Position numbers and translations under genes: made by a program
The notes under the pieces: model-generated
Told to the model about the DNA's origin: nothing
Databases searched by the model: none
The model's input: only the letters and a program-made list of their open reading frames with translations
From: Nitrobacter sp051535235
Lineage (GTDB): Bacteria; Pseudomonadota; Alphaproteobacteria; Rhizobiales; Xanthobacteraceae
Reading direction: 5' to 3'
NCBI RefSeq assembly: GCF_051535235.1
Contig: NZ_JBPPLZ010000010.1
Location: 1-64,000, forward strand
Length of the DNA stretch: 64,000 bases
Shown here: positions 9,223 to 17,462 of the stretch, piece after piece
Numbering within the stretch: position 1 is the first letter of the stretch
Layout: every line of letters begins with the position of its first letter

Positions 9223-9759
9223 TCACGGCAGGCGCGCGACCAGCGCCGTCATCTGCGGCTGGCCATTGGCCGAAATCTGCAGCGTATAAAGGCCGGCGGT
9301 GAGAGGATAATCCACCATCTTGCGGATTCCGGTGCAGTGTGGCCCGTGCCCGTGAGCGGTCGATTTCACGGCCTGCTCATCGCGCACGAGATCGATCCAG
9401 GCGGCCGAATCGAGCGCCACCCGATAGGTACCGGCCTTGGGCACGTCAATCTGCAGCAGGCCGCCATAGCTGACCGAGCCCCCCGGCTTCTCCGGGCGGA
9501 GCGGATAGCGCACCTCTGGCGTCTGCAGCAGCGTGAGACGGGCAGCCTGGCCGACCGGCAGGCGCGCGTGTGAGGTATCCGCCTCATTCCCTGCCGCCTG
9601 CAATTGCGATGGCGCGGTCCAGGGCGCGAGCTCTCCGGTGGGCGCGACCGGTGCGGCGCAGGCTGGCGCTGCGGCTTCCTGCGCCTCGGCAGGCTGGTTC
9701 GCAACCGCGACCAATGCCAAAGTCCCCAATGCCAAACCTCGCACCATGATCCTGTGCAT
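9223..9759 (-). CDS. Secreted protein of unknown function (intact paralogue)
   Basis: A 178-residue protein. The ATG at 9759 has AGGGG in front, and the first ~27 residues form a signal peptide ending AEAQEA. The mature part contains GGLLQIDVPKAGTYRVALDS, a central Cys-His segment (GHGPHCTGIRK) and a closing AGLYTLQISANGQPQMTAL. This pattern of short beta strands is reminiscent of carbohydrate- or calcium-binding beta sandwiches, but I recognise no family. A truncated relative sits at 8221-8427 beside a di-haem peroxidase, hinting that this protein works with such an enzyme. Confidence 0.7.
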   Translation of the reverse strand: MHRIMVRGLALGTLALVAVANQPAEAQEAAAPACAAPVAPTGELAPWTAPSQLQAAGNEADTSHARLPVGQAARLTLLQTPEVRYPLRPEKPGGSVSYGGLLQIDVPKAGTYRVALDSAAWIDLVRDEQAVKSTAHGHGPHCTGIRKMVDYPLTAGLYTLQISANGQPQMTALVARLP

Positions 9760-10097
9760 GCCTGCCCCTATCAGTTGTATCGACTTGAATATAGCGAATG
9801 GCCGATCGGACAACCACTCATCAGAGGTTGTTCGGGTGCGTCACGGTGACCGTCAGACGATAGCGAGGGTCAAGATCAGCGGCGCGCGACGTCGACGACA
9901 GCCCTGCTCTGCGCGAGCTTGCCACCGGCCGCGCCAGATGGTTACACCATACGGTACTGAATTACCTCAATCGCGCGGAGGCCCTCAGCCGCTCATCTTT
10001 TGGGAAGGTTAACCATTCAATGATCCGGTTGAGCCGGACATCCACCGAAGGCGACGCTGCCTCGCAATTTCCACACCGGGATTTTATCCATCGAGCC
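9760..10097. other. Intergenic stretch without a supported gene
   Basis: The 338 bp between the divergent secreted-protein gene and the lipoprotein gene show no credible coding frame. The stretch must hold the two divergent promoters, but I could not identify a convincing -35/-10 pair or operator. Confidence 0.5.
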
Positions 10098-10376
10098 ATG
10101 CCCCATACAGCGCGCCGAATTCCGATCCTGCTTTGCGCCCTGTCGCTTGTGTGCAGCCTGGGAGGCTGCGGCAGCATCAATTCGCATCTGGCGGCCGGAA
10201 TGGGCGACGCGATTCCGCAATGGGCCGGCGGACTTCCCGCCGACGCGCCGCCACGACCCGGCACGGCGAAATACGACGAGATGATGAAAGAGCGCGAACG
10301 CGAGCGCCTGACCCCGAAGACGAAAGACGCCGCCGCTCAGCCGTCGAACAATAACGCGATGAGCCCGATCCACTGA
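10098..10376 (+). CDS. Small lipoprotein
   Basis: A 92-residue protein. The signal peptide ARRIPILLCALSLVC leads to a lipobox SLGGC, so Cys at about residue 24 would be lipidated. The mature chain is short, hydrophilic and ends in a charged stretch (KYDEMMKERERERLTPKTK) and a Ser/Asn-rich tail. No catalytic domain is visible. The ATG at 10098 was chosen because it places the signal peptide at the N-terminus; a more upstream ATG at 10020 would bury it. Alphaproteobacterial genomes hold many such short lipoproteins of unknown role. Confidence 0.65.
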   Translation: MPHTARRIPILLCALSLVCSLGGCGSINSHLAAGMGDAIPQWAGGLPADAPPRPGTAKYDEMMKERERERLTPKTKDAAAQPSNNNAMSPIH

Positions 10377-10407
10377 CAGGCGGCTCGCCACTGACATGCG
10401 GCTCGCC
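10372..10407. repeat. Tandem 18-bp duplication spanning a stop codon
   Basis: ACTGACAGGCGGCTCGCC (10372-10389) is followed at once by ACTGACATGCGGCTCGCC (10390-10407), identical at 17 of 18 positions. The first copy contains the stop codon of the lipoprotein gene; the second lies between it and the purU end. Confidence 0.85.
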
Positions 10408-10414
10408 GCGCCAC

Positions 10415-11278
10415 TCAATCCATGAACACCACGGTCTTGCGGCCATTGAGGATCACGCGGTCCTCCAGGTGATGCCGAATCGCGCGCGCCAGCACCCGCC
10501 GCTCGATGTCGCGCCCCTTGCGGATCAGCGCGTCGGGCGTATCGCGATGGCTGATGCGCTCGACGTCCTGATCGATGATCGGCCCCTCGTCGAGGTCGCT
10601 GGTGACGTAATGCGCGGTCGCGCCGATCAGCTTGACGCCGTGCTCATGGGCTTGATGGTAGGGCCTGGCGCCCTTGAATCCCGGCAGAAAGGAATGATGG
10701 ATGTTGATGCATCGCCCCGAAAGTTTTGAGCTCATCTCGTTCGACAGGATCTGCATGTAGCGCGCAAGCACCAGCAGATCGGTGCCGGTCTGCGAGATCA
10801 GTTCGAAGATGGCCGCTTCCTGTTCGCGTCTGGTCTCCCTCGTCACCGGCAAGTGGTGAAACGGAATGTCGCCGAAATCGAGATGCGCATAGATTTCGCG
10901 CGGATGATTGGACACGATGGCGGTCGGGATCATCGCAAGCTCGCCGGTGCGCCAACGGTACAGAATGTCGACCAGGCAATGATCGGACTTCGACACCAGC
11001 AGCATTACCTTTCGCCACGCGGCTCGATCGCGCATCTGCCAGGTCATGGCGAAACGTTCGGCGATCGCGGCAAAACCGATTTGTAATACCGAAAGCGTCA
11101 CCGCGAGATCGGCGGCATTGAACACCACCCGCATAAAGAAGCGGCCGGTCTCGGCGTCGTCGAATTGCTGGGCATCGATGATGTTCTGGCCGCTCTCGGC
11201 CAGGAACGTCGATACCGCGGCCACGATTCCCGGCCGGTCCGGACAGGAGAGTGTCAGCACATATTGATGATGGGGCAT
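10415..11278 (-). CDS. purU: Formyltetrahydrofolate deformylase
   Basis: Hydrolyses 10-formyl-tetrahydrofolate to formate and tetrahydrofolate, balancing one-carbon pools and feeding formate to purine synthesis. At 287 residues it has the expected two domains: an N-terminal ACT domain (YVLTLSCPDRPGIVAAVS) and a C-terminal formyltransferase-like domain with INIHHSFLPGFKGA and TAHYVTSDLDEGPII. The catalytic Asn-His-Asp set is visible. The ATG at 11278 starts directly at the ACT domain. Single gene; the next gene upstream on this strand ends 128 bp away. Confidence 0.95.
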   Translation of the reverse strand: MPHHQYVLTLSCPDRPGIVAAVSTFLAESGQNIIDAQQFDDAETGRFFMRVVFNAADLAVTLSVLQIGFAAIAERFAMTWQMRDRAAWRKVMLLVSKSDHCLVDILYRWRTGELAMIPTAIVSNHPREIYAHLDFGDIPFHHLPVTRETRREQEAAIFELISQTGTDLLVLARYMQILSNEMSSKLSGRCINIHHSFLPGFKGARPYHQAHEHGVKLIGATAHYVTSDLDEGPIIDQDVERISHRDTPDALIRKGRDIERRVLARAIRHHLEDRVILNGRKTVVFMD

Positions 11279-11405
11279 GGCGGCGAATGACGCTTATTGA
11301 GCGATCGGGATGGAATTTTGCTCTATCACCTGCATCGGTCTTGCACCACTCTCCCCGGCGGGGCGTTAACCGCAAGCGATCCGCCTCACATATCACGAAC
11401 CGACG

Positions 11406-12449
11406 TCAAACTTTCTTCGCAGGGCACGAACGCGCAAACCGGAATAACGTGAACACGGTCGCAGCGCACCCGCTTGTGAGCAACGCAATTTTCATGACGA
11501 TCGATTGCGTCAAGACCGATGCGATTGCAAGCGCGGCGAGCACTAAATTGAGCGCAAACACTTCCCCTACGACGCGCCATACAACGTATCCATTGTCGGT
11601 TGCTCGCTGGTAGAAATGCGAGCGGTGCGCCGACCAGAATGGTTCGCCTCGCGCCATGCGGCGCAACAAGGTCGCCGTGGCATCGAAAAAATAATACATT
11701 GGCAACAGGAGTGCCGCTGCGTATTGCCTGTCGTAGCCGAGCTGCAAAAGGCACCAGCCTAACAGAAGGCCGATCGGCAGGCTGCCCGCGTCACCAAGAA
11801 AGATCTTCGCAACTGGTCGGTTGAAGGGTGCAAAGCCGAGCATCGCGCCGCACAGCGCTGCGGCAACGAAGGTTGGGGCAGTTGGAAATTCGCCAAGCGC
11901 TCCAAGTATCATCAACGCGACGGTGACCGGGACGACCTCGACGACGGTCATCCAGTCCAATCCGTCCATGAAGTTGACGAGATTAACGAACCAAAGCCCT
12001 GCCAGTAACAGCAAGGTGCGCTCGATCCAAAGCGGGCAGGCAGGAACGATCTGGAGTTCGCCCGACGCCGAGAAGATGACGGCCGCCACGGCCGCGCCTT
12101 GTAGCAACAGCCGCGGCAGCACGGCGATGGATTTGATGTCGTCGGCGAAACCAACCACAGCGATGAACACGGACGCGGTAAAGACCGCGATCGGGATTTT
12201 CAGGTCGGTTGAGCCGGCACCCGCCATGATTCCGGCTACCAGCAGCGTTGCTGTGATGACCGCAATTCCCGCTCCTTGGGGCGTCGGAATGCGGTGCGAT
12301 GAGCGCACATTCGGCTGTGCCAGGACATGGCGCAACATGAGTGGCCGGATCGCCCATATCATCGCAGCCGAAAGCATCCCAGATGCAAGCAGCGAAAAAA
12401 GCGACAGGAGCAGTTTCGGGGGCGGCATCATGGAAATCGTGACATTCAC
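11406..12449 (-). CDS. Polyprenyl-phosphate sugar-1-phosphate transferase (MraY/WecA-type, glycosyltransferase family 4)
   Basis: An integral membrane enzyme of 347 residues and about ten hydrophobic segments that loads a sugar-1-phosphate from a UDP-sugar onto undecaprenyl phosphate, starting glycan assembly on the inner face of the cytoplasmic membrane. Family motifs in order: SSHRIPTPQGAG, VGFADDIKS (catalytic Asp pair), NFMDGLDWM, FLGDAGSLPIG, and the HRSHFYQRA loop. A WbpL/WecA-like role with UDP-GlcNAc or UDP-QuiNAc is likely. It would be the initiating enzyme for the Wzx-dependent glycan encoded at 15-47 kb. Codon use is somewhat AT-richer than its neighbours. Confidence 0.9.
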   Translation of the reverse strand: MNVTISMMPPPKLLLSLFSLLASGMLSAAMIWAIRPLMLRHVLAQPNVRSSHRIPTPQGAGIAVITATLLVAGIMAGAGSTDLKIPIAVFTASVFIAVVGFADDIKSIAVLPRLLLQGAAVAAVIFSASGELQIVPACPLWIERTLLLLAGLWFVNLVNFMDGLDWMTVVEVVPVTVALMILGALGEFPTAPTFVAAALCGAMLGFAPFNRPVAKIFLGDAGSLPIGLLLGWCLLQLGYDRQYAAALLLPMYYFFDATATLLRRMARGEPFWSAHRSHFYQRATDNGYVVWRVVGEVFALNLVLAALAIASVLTQSIVMKIALLTSGCAATVFTLFRFARSCPAKKV

Positions 12450-12569
12450 TTGCCGAAAAACGCTCTATTCAAAATCGGTATGCTACATCGCATAGTTAAC
12501 AACTTTGAGAAGGTCATGCGTTTGTCCCGCTCCACTCCCGCAGGACGCCTCGGAATTCTGATGGCCGCT

Positions 12570-13730
12570 TCACCTCAACACCGCGTCCGCTTCAACGACC
12601 GCGCAGAGTACGTGGTAGAATGACGACGCCGGAATGGTCGGGATCAGCAAGTTGCCCTCGCGATCAAACTGATCGTACCATCCTCCCGCAACGGGATGAC
12701 TGAGATAATACCGCTCCAGGCGCGACAATGCTGCGCGCGCCTCGTCTGCGGCCCCCGCTTCACCGGACTCGGCTTGCGCGATCCACGCCTTGGCGATTTC
12801 GGTCTGCGGCCAACAGCGCTGGCTGTGCCGCTTGATTTCGCCAGCCGCATTGCCCTCGTCGACGAGGCAACCGGTGACATCGTCCCGATAGCGCAGCGCC
12901 GACGCCAAAAGCTCGGCACGGAAGCGCCCGGTCGGACAACCCGTGATGCGCTCAAACCCCTTCAACAGCCAGACCCATTCCGCCTGGTGGCCGGGCTCGA
13001 CACTCACCGGCTCGATTCGCGACCAGTCCGCCTCAAAATATTCGCCGAGCACCTTTTTCTTCTTGTCGTAAAGGTGCGCCATGAACAGCGCGAAGAAATC
13101 CTGAGCCCAATTCAGGAACACCGTGTCGTGGGTTGCGTCGAAGGCGGCGATCATCGCCTCAAACAGATGCATCTGCGGATTTTGCCGACGCGGCATCGAT
13201 GGCGGCCGTCCTTCCAGAACACCGCCGTGCGGCGAACGTAACTGACTGTCAAGGTATTCACACAGCATGTCGATCTCGGCGCGAACCTCCGCATCGCGAT
13301 CGAGAGAGTAAACCGTCGCCAGTGCGAGCAGGATAAAGGCGTGGTCGTAACTGTCGCGCAACGGATCGAGAGCCGATCCGTCATGCGCCAGAACATGCAC
13401 AAACCCAGGCTTGCCATCGGGGCTTTTTGCTTTGGTCAGGAGATACTCCAGCGCCTTCAGCGCGATCTCACGCCCCTGCGGGTACCAGCCGATCTTGGCC
13501 GCCCTGGCGAAGCAATAGATCTGCCGGGCTTGAACGAAAACCCGGCGCGGCGCGAGGCGATCGGCGCGGCCATCCGACGTGAGCCGGTCGATAAAGCCGC
13601 CGGTGGCGCGATCCCACCCTTCCGTCGACCAAAGCGGAAACGAATGATCGATGAGGCGGGTCTTCAGCTTCGCGACGATATCGTCGGAATCGGACCCGTT
13701 TGTTACCGCGGCAGCATCTATTCCAGCCAT
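12570..13730 (-). CDS. N-acylglucosamine 2-epimerase (AGE) family isomerase
   Basis: A 386-residue alpha/alpha-barrel protein of the AGE/mannose-isomerase family: LPLWSTEGWDRATGGF-type opening, PRRVFVQARQIYCF, EAMIAAFDATHD, GHQAEWVWLLKGF and CWPQTEIAKAW. These give the barrel with its catalytic His residues. Members interconvert ManNAc/GlcNAc, mannose/fructose or cellobiose epimers. The exact substrate cannot be read here. The ATG at 13730 (MAGIDAAAV) is preferred over 13787. It stands between two glycan genes, so a sugar-supply role for the surface glycan is plausible. Confidence 0.85.
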   Translation of the reverse strand: MAGIDAAAVTNGSDSDDIVAKLKTRLIDHSFPLWSTEGWDRATGGFIDRLTSDGRADRLAPRRVFVQARQIYCFARAAKIGWYPQGREIALKALEYLLTKAKSPDGKPGFVHVLAHDGSALDPLRDSYDHAFILLALATVYSLDRDAEVRAEIDMLCEYLDSQLRSPHGGVLEGRPPSMPRRQNPQMHLFEAMIAAFDATHDTVFLNWAQDFFALFMAHLYDKKKKVLGEYFEADWSRIEPVSVEPGHQAEWVWLLKGFERITGCPTGRFRAELLASALRYRDDVTGCLVDEGNAAGEIKRHSQRCWPQTEIAKAWIAQAESGEAGAADEARAALSRLERYYLSHPVAGGWYDQFDREGNLLIPTIPASSFYHVLCAVVEADAVLR

Positions 13731-13938
13731 TAGGTTCTCTTGGCTATTTCCTGGAAGGCTCCGAAAATCGACTGGACCTGCCCGCACCGGCTTGTCGGCG
13801 GCTGCGAGCCAGATACTCCGTTACGAGAGTTTCATTCAAGGCTCTGTGGATTAACGCATCGGGAATTCTGGGGAGCGCACGATATCTCTGCAAATTTATG
13901 TTTCTGCGAATGAGGGAGACGAGCCAATCCGTAGCCGC

Positions 13939-14847
13939 TCAACCCGGGCATGAACGAACTGGAGCCGGCTCGGTCGGATTCCAGCCGATCGCGAGTAGCT
14001 TCGTAGGCAACGCAACCAGAGGACAGCCTAGCCGTTCCCACATCGAGTCCTGCCCGGCGGCCTTGAGAAGAGCTTCAACCCACTTCTCCGGTATCGGTAC
14101 CAGCCACGATCGCCTGCCGAGGCTGTTACGGTAGCGGCGAATGAGGTCGGCGACATTGACAGGTGTCGGATCCGAGACGATGAATGTTTCATTGCGCGCA
14201 CGGGGATTGACGAGCGCGGTCTCGACGGCTGAATTGAAGTTTTCGATCGACAGCACCGAGCGTTGCGCGGTCAAGGCGCCGAACGGAAGCGGGATCGGCA
14301 GTCGCGCGATCCTGTGGAAGACCGCGAAATTGCCCTTTTCCCCCGGACCGTAAATCACGACAGGACGCAGGATCGTAAACGGAATCCCCGAGGCGAGGAC
14401 AGCCCGTTCGGCGGCAAGTTTCGATCTGCCGTAGGCGTTGCTGGGCTTGGGCGGGTCATTCTCGCTCAATTGGGTGGCCGAAGATGAACCGGATTGGGCC
14501 GCAATCGATGAAACCAAAATCAGGTGCTTGATGCCGCAACTGGACGCGGCGAGGCTGAGTTCCGCGGTCGCCCGATGATTGATGCGGTCCCATAGATTTT
14601 CCGCAACGAGCTTGTGTGCAACGCCGGCGAGATGGATCACAACATCGCATTTCCGCAGCAATGGCTCCCAGTCGAACGGCTGGGACAGATCGGAAAGCCT
14701 GGCACCGACGACGTTCGGATCCTCGGACCTGCGCGCCGATCTTGAGGCCGCAATCACCCGGTAGCCTCGCCGCGCCAGATAAGGCACCAGATGCCGCCCG
14801 AGAAACCCATCTGAGCCCGTCACCAGCACACGGATTTGATCATTCAT
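13939..14847 (-). CDS. NAD-dependent epimerase/dehydratase (extended SDR)
   Basis: A 302-residue extended short-chain dehydrogenase. The Rossmann motif GSDGFLG is at about residues 9-15, VVIHLAGVAHK follows, and the YGRSKLAAE catalytic Tyr-Lys pair is near 145. It resembles the WbpV/WbiG group of UDP-sugar 4-epimerases/4-reductases, which often sit next to a WbpL-type transferase, as here. It could make UDP-QuiNAc or UDP-FucNAc, the sugar loaded by the transferase at 11406. That is inference from context. The ATG at 14847 starts directly before the Rossmann strand; a TTG nine bases upstream is less likely. Confidence 0.85.
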   Translation of the reverse strand: MNDQIRVLVTGSDGFLGRHLVPYLARRGYRVIAASRSARRSEDPNVVGARLSDLSQPFDWEPLLRKCDVVIHLAGVAHKLVAENLWDRINHRATAELSLAASSCGIKHLILVSSIAAQSGSSSATQLSENDPPKPSNAYGRSKLAAERAVLASGIPFTILRPVVIYGPGEKGNFAVFHRIARLPIPLPFGALTAQRSVLSIENFNSAVETALVNPRARNETFIVSDPTPVNVADLIRRYRNSLGRRSWLVPIPEKWVEALLKAAGQDSMWERLGCPLVALPTKLLAIGWNPTEPAPVRSCPG

Positions 14848-15175
14848 CTGAGCCAAAGCTTCGGACCTATGACTTTGGACGCCATTTTAATCCGTTTTGC
14901 AAAGCATCGAAGGTACTTTTCCCTAACTCAAACAGAGGGTGATCAGGCTAAACCCGATGTTCCGGTTATAAATGAGGCGCTGCTGCAACTTGCGCCCCCC
15001 TGACGGCTGCCGTATCTAGCTGCTGGGGTCTGATTCAACTGCGTGGAATCGGACTCTAATCCTGTCCTTCTGATCGAGCATGTTTTTGTCCGAAAACCGG
15101 TTCCGTCCCGGATCAAGTCCGGGGCAGGCTTTTTCGGGGTCATGCTCTAGGTGATCGGCGGCCCATCGCTTTACT
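14848..15175. other. Divergent intergenic region carrying a dispersed repeat
   Basis: The 328 bp between the minus-strand epimerase and the plus-strand kinase contain no supported gene. The right half (from about 15030) resembles repeat sequence common between Bradyrhizobium genes and includes the palindrome at 15076-15147. Promoters for both directions should lie here; none could be assigned. Confidence 0.5.
15076..15147. repeat. Mosaic intergenic palindrome (GAGCATG...CATGCTC)
   Basis: Outer arms GAGCATG (15076-15082) and CATGCTC (15141-15147) enclose GTCCGAAAACCGGTTCC on the left and CTTTTTCGG on the right, the wording of a repeat widespread in Rhizobiales. Its centre also contains CCCGGATCAAGTCCGGGG, itself a palindrome of another repeat type, so this copy looks like one element inserted in another. 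Confidence 0.6.
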
Positions 15176-16618
15176 ATGCAGCGACATCGTCAAACCGCGG
15201 TCGGATCGCGCTCTTTGGACCCGAAAAAATTGCTGGATCGCACACTCGTTTCCATTGCCGAGACCGACACCATTGAAGAAGCGTTTCGGCGGCTCAATGT
15301 CAACATGCTCGGAATCCTGTTTGCCGAGGATGCCGCCCGGCGTGTGGTCGGAGCGGTCACCGACGGCGACATCCGCAGGAAGCTGCTCGACGGCGTTTCG
15401 ATCCACCAGCCGGTGGCCACCTGCGTGAACCGAAACTTTGTCTGGGCCAATGCCGGCGCGCCTCGCGAACAGATTCTCAAGCTCCTCGATCAGCGCGTCC
15501 ATGTCGTCCCGATCCTCGATCCCGAGCGCCGTCTGGTCGACATTTTCAGCCGCGACTTATTCAACCTGAGCGAAGAAAGCGAAGTCTACGCCAGGGCGCG
15601 CTCTCCGGTGCGGATCAGCTTTTCCGGCGGCGGCACCGATCTCACGCACTACTTCGTCGATAATGGCGGGGCCGTCATCAACGCAACGATCGCGATGTAT
15701 GCGCATGCGACCCTGCGGCGGCGGAGCGACTGCCGGATCAAGATCTATTCGCATGACTTCCGTTGCACGGTCGAGGCCGAGGATCTGGCGGCGCTGGACG
15801 GCGGCGGCGAACTGGCTTTGATCAAGTCCGTCATCCGGCTGATCAAGCCGACCTATGGTTTCGACCTCGACGTCTCCGCGGACTTTCCGGTCGGTTCCGG
15901 TCTTGGTGGTTCGGCTGTCGTGTCGTCCGCAATCATCGGCTGCTTCAACGAGTTCCGGTCCGATCAATGGGACCGGCACGAGATCGCGGAAATGGCGTTT
16001 CAGGCCGAGCGATTGATGCTGAACATCCCCGGCGGCTGGCAGGACCAGTACGCCACCGTGTTCGGGGGCTTCAACCATATGGAATTCTCGTCCGAACAGA
16101 ACACCATCGTTCCGCTTCGGCTCGATCCGAACATCATCGCCGAACTCGAGGAAAGCCTGGTGCTGTGCTACTCCGGCTTCAATCATGACTCCGGCGACGT
16201 GCATCGGGACCAGAAAGCTCAGCATCAGGGCAGCGATGCGGTCGCAGCGGCGGCGCGGCAGAAGGAGGTGACGCGAGAGATCCGGCATCATCTTCTGCGC
16301 GGACATCTGCTCGATTGCGGCCGCTTGATCGACGAAGCCTGGCACGCCAAGCGCAGGCTGAGCTCGAAGATCAGTTCAGCCGAACTGGATGCGATTTACG
16401 ATCATGCCAAGGCCAACGGCGCGGTTGGCGGCAAGCTGCTGGGGGCTGGCGGCGGCGGCTATTTCATCTTTTTTGTCCGCCCGTTCGAGCGCTACCCCCT
16501 GATCACGGCCCTGGAAGACAAGGGCTTGCGCTGCTCGCGCATCACTTTCGAGGAAAATGGCCTGCGGACCTGGAAGTCGCGCATTACGAGTTGCTCGGGG
16601 GCTGGCGATGCAAAATAA
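15176..16618 (+). CDS. CBS-domain pair fused to a GHMP sugar kinase (HddA-like)
   Basis: A 480-residue fusion. Residues about 18-135 are two CBS repeats (LLDRTLVSIAETDTIEEAF; VVGAVTDGDIRRKLLDG; VHVVPILDPERRLVDIFSR), normally adenine-nucleotide sensors. Residues about 138-475 are a GHMP kinase: RSPVRISFSGGGTDLTHYF, the phosphate loop PVGSGLGGSAVVSSA and KLLGAGGGGYFIFF. This kinase type includes HddA, which phosphorylates D-glycero-D-manno-heptose 7-phosphate at C1. It is the first gene of a tightly overlapping series to 23295; the next gene starts inside its 3' end. The true substrate is unknown and a regulatory CBS pair on this kinase is unusual. Confidence 0.85.
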   Translation: MQRHRQTAVGSRSLDPKKLLDRTLVSIAETDTIEEAFRRLNVNMLGILFAEDAARRVVGAVTDGDIRRKLLDGVSIHQPVATCVNRNFVWANAGAPREQILKLLDQRVHVVPILDPERRLVDIFSRDLFNLSEESEVYARARSPVRISFSGGGTDLTHYFVDNGGAVINATIAMYAHATLRRRSDCRIKIYSHDFRCTVEAEDLAALDGGGELALIKSVIRLIKPTYGFDLDVSADFPVGSGLGGSAVVSSAIIGCFNEFRSDQWDRHEIAEMAFQAERLMLNIPGGWQDQYATVFGGFNHMEFSSEQNTIVPLRLDPNIIAELEESLVLCYSGFNHDSGDVHRDQKAQHQGSDAVAAAARQKEVTREIRHHLLRGHLLDCGRLIDEAWHAKRRLSSKISSAELDAIYDHAKANGAVGGKLLGAGGGGYFIFFVRPFERYPLITALEDKGLRCSRITFEENGLRTWKSRITSCSGAGDAK

Positions 16619-17462
16619 CATTCGACCTTCATTGGAAACTGAAACCACCAGCCCCGGTGGCGAACTGATTTTCCGCGACGCGTGTCCGCTTTGCAGATCA
16701 ACAGATCGAAGCCCGTTTCGCACCGTCGAGCGCGGTGGATCGCGCCACGAATTGGTGAAATGTTCAGGGTGCGAATTTGTCTATGCCGTAACGGCGCGTG
16801 CAGATACCGCCGATCACGGGGATATCTCCAAACTCTATTGGCGCTTCCGCAGCCGTCATCATCAGATCAGACGGCTGATCCACACGCATCTGAAGCCGGG
16901 CTCACAAGTGGTCGAGATTGGGTGCGGTCGAGGAGAACTCGGCTACATCATGAAAGACGATCCCTATATCTATACAGGTTACGAACCGGCCAGCGGCTTG
17001 TCCCACTTCGGCCAACAGCACGGCGTCAACATCGTGCAGGCTATCTTCAGGAGCGAGACGGCGCCACGGGCCGACGCCGTCGTCATCGACAACGTCCTGG
17101 AACATGTGCTCGACCCGCAGGGCCTGCTGGCCGACGCGATCGCGACTCTCCGCGGCGATGGGCTCGCCATCGTTATTGTTCCGAACCGCGACGACCTGCG
17201 GCAGATTGTGCCGAGCTGGCGCCACGCGCGGCACTGGATTCCTCCTGATCACATCAACTACTTCTCCAGGGTGGATGTCGAACGCATGTTTGTCAGTTGC
17301 GGCCTGCAAGCAAAGCCGTTTGGATTCCATGCGTTGTCAGTCCGCGACTATCGGTATTTCCCGCGCGCGGTGCTCGAAGTTGCCAGGATATCCTTGCTTG
17401 GACACAACGTCTACGCCGTGAAGCATCGGCAAAATCAGACAGAAGGCATGCTGACGCAATGA
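16608..17462 (+). CDS. SAM-dependent methyltransferase with N-terminal zinc ribbon
   Basis: A 284-residue protein. Near the N-terminus CPLC and CSGC (about 22 and 46) form a Cys4 zinc site as in sugar C-methyltransferases. The Rossmann domain has VVEIGCGRGELGY (motif I, about 104), then VVIDNVLEHVLDP and the HINYFSRVDVERM segment of the Methyltransf_23 type. It starts at the ATG at 16608, 11 bp inside the kinase gene, and its stop overlaps the next start (ATGA). An O- or C-methylation of the sugar made by this operon is likely. Target unknown. Confidence 0.8.
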   Translation: MQNNIRPSLETETTSPGGELIFRDACPLCRSTDRSPFRTVERGGSRHELVKCSGCEFVYAVTARADTADHGDISKLYWRFRSRHHQIRRLIHTHLKPGSQVVEIGCGRGELGYIMKDDPYIYTGYEPASGLSHFGQQHGVNIVQAIFRSETAPRADAVVIDNVLEHVLDPQGLLADAIATLRGDGLAIVIVPNRDDLRQIVPSWRHARHWIPPDHINYFSRVDVERMFVSCGLQAKPFGFHALSVRDYRYFPRAVLEVARISLLGHNVYAVKHRQNQTEGMLTQ

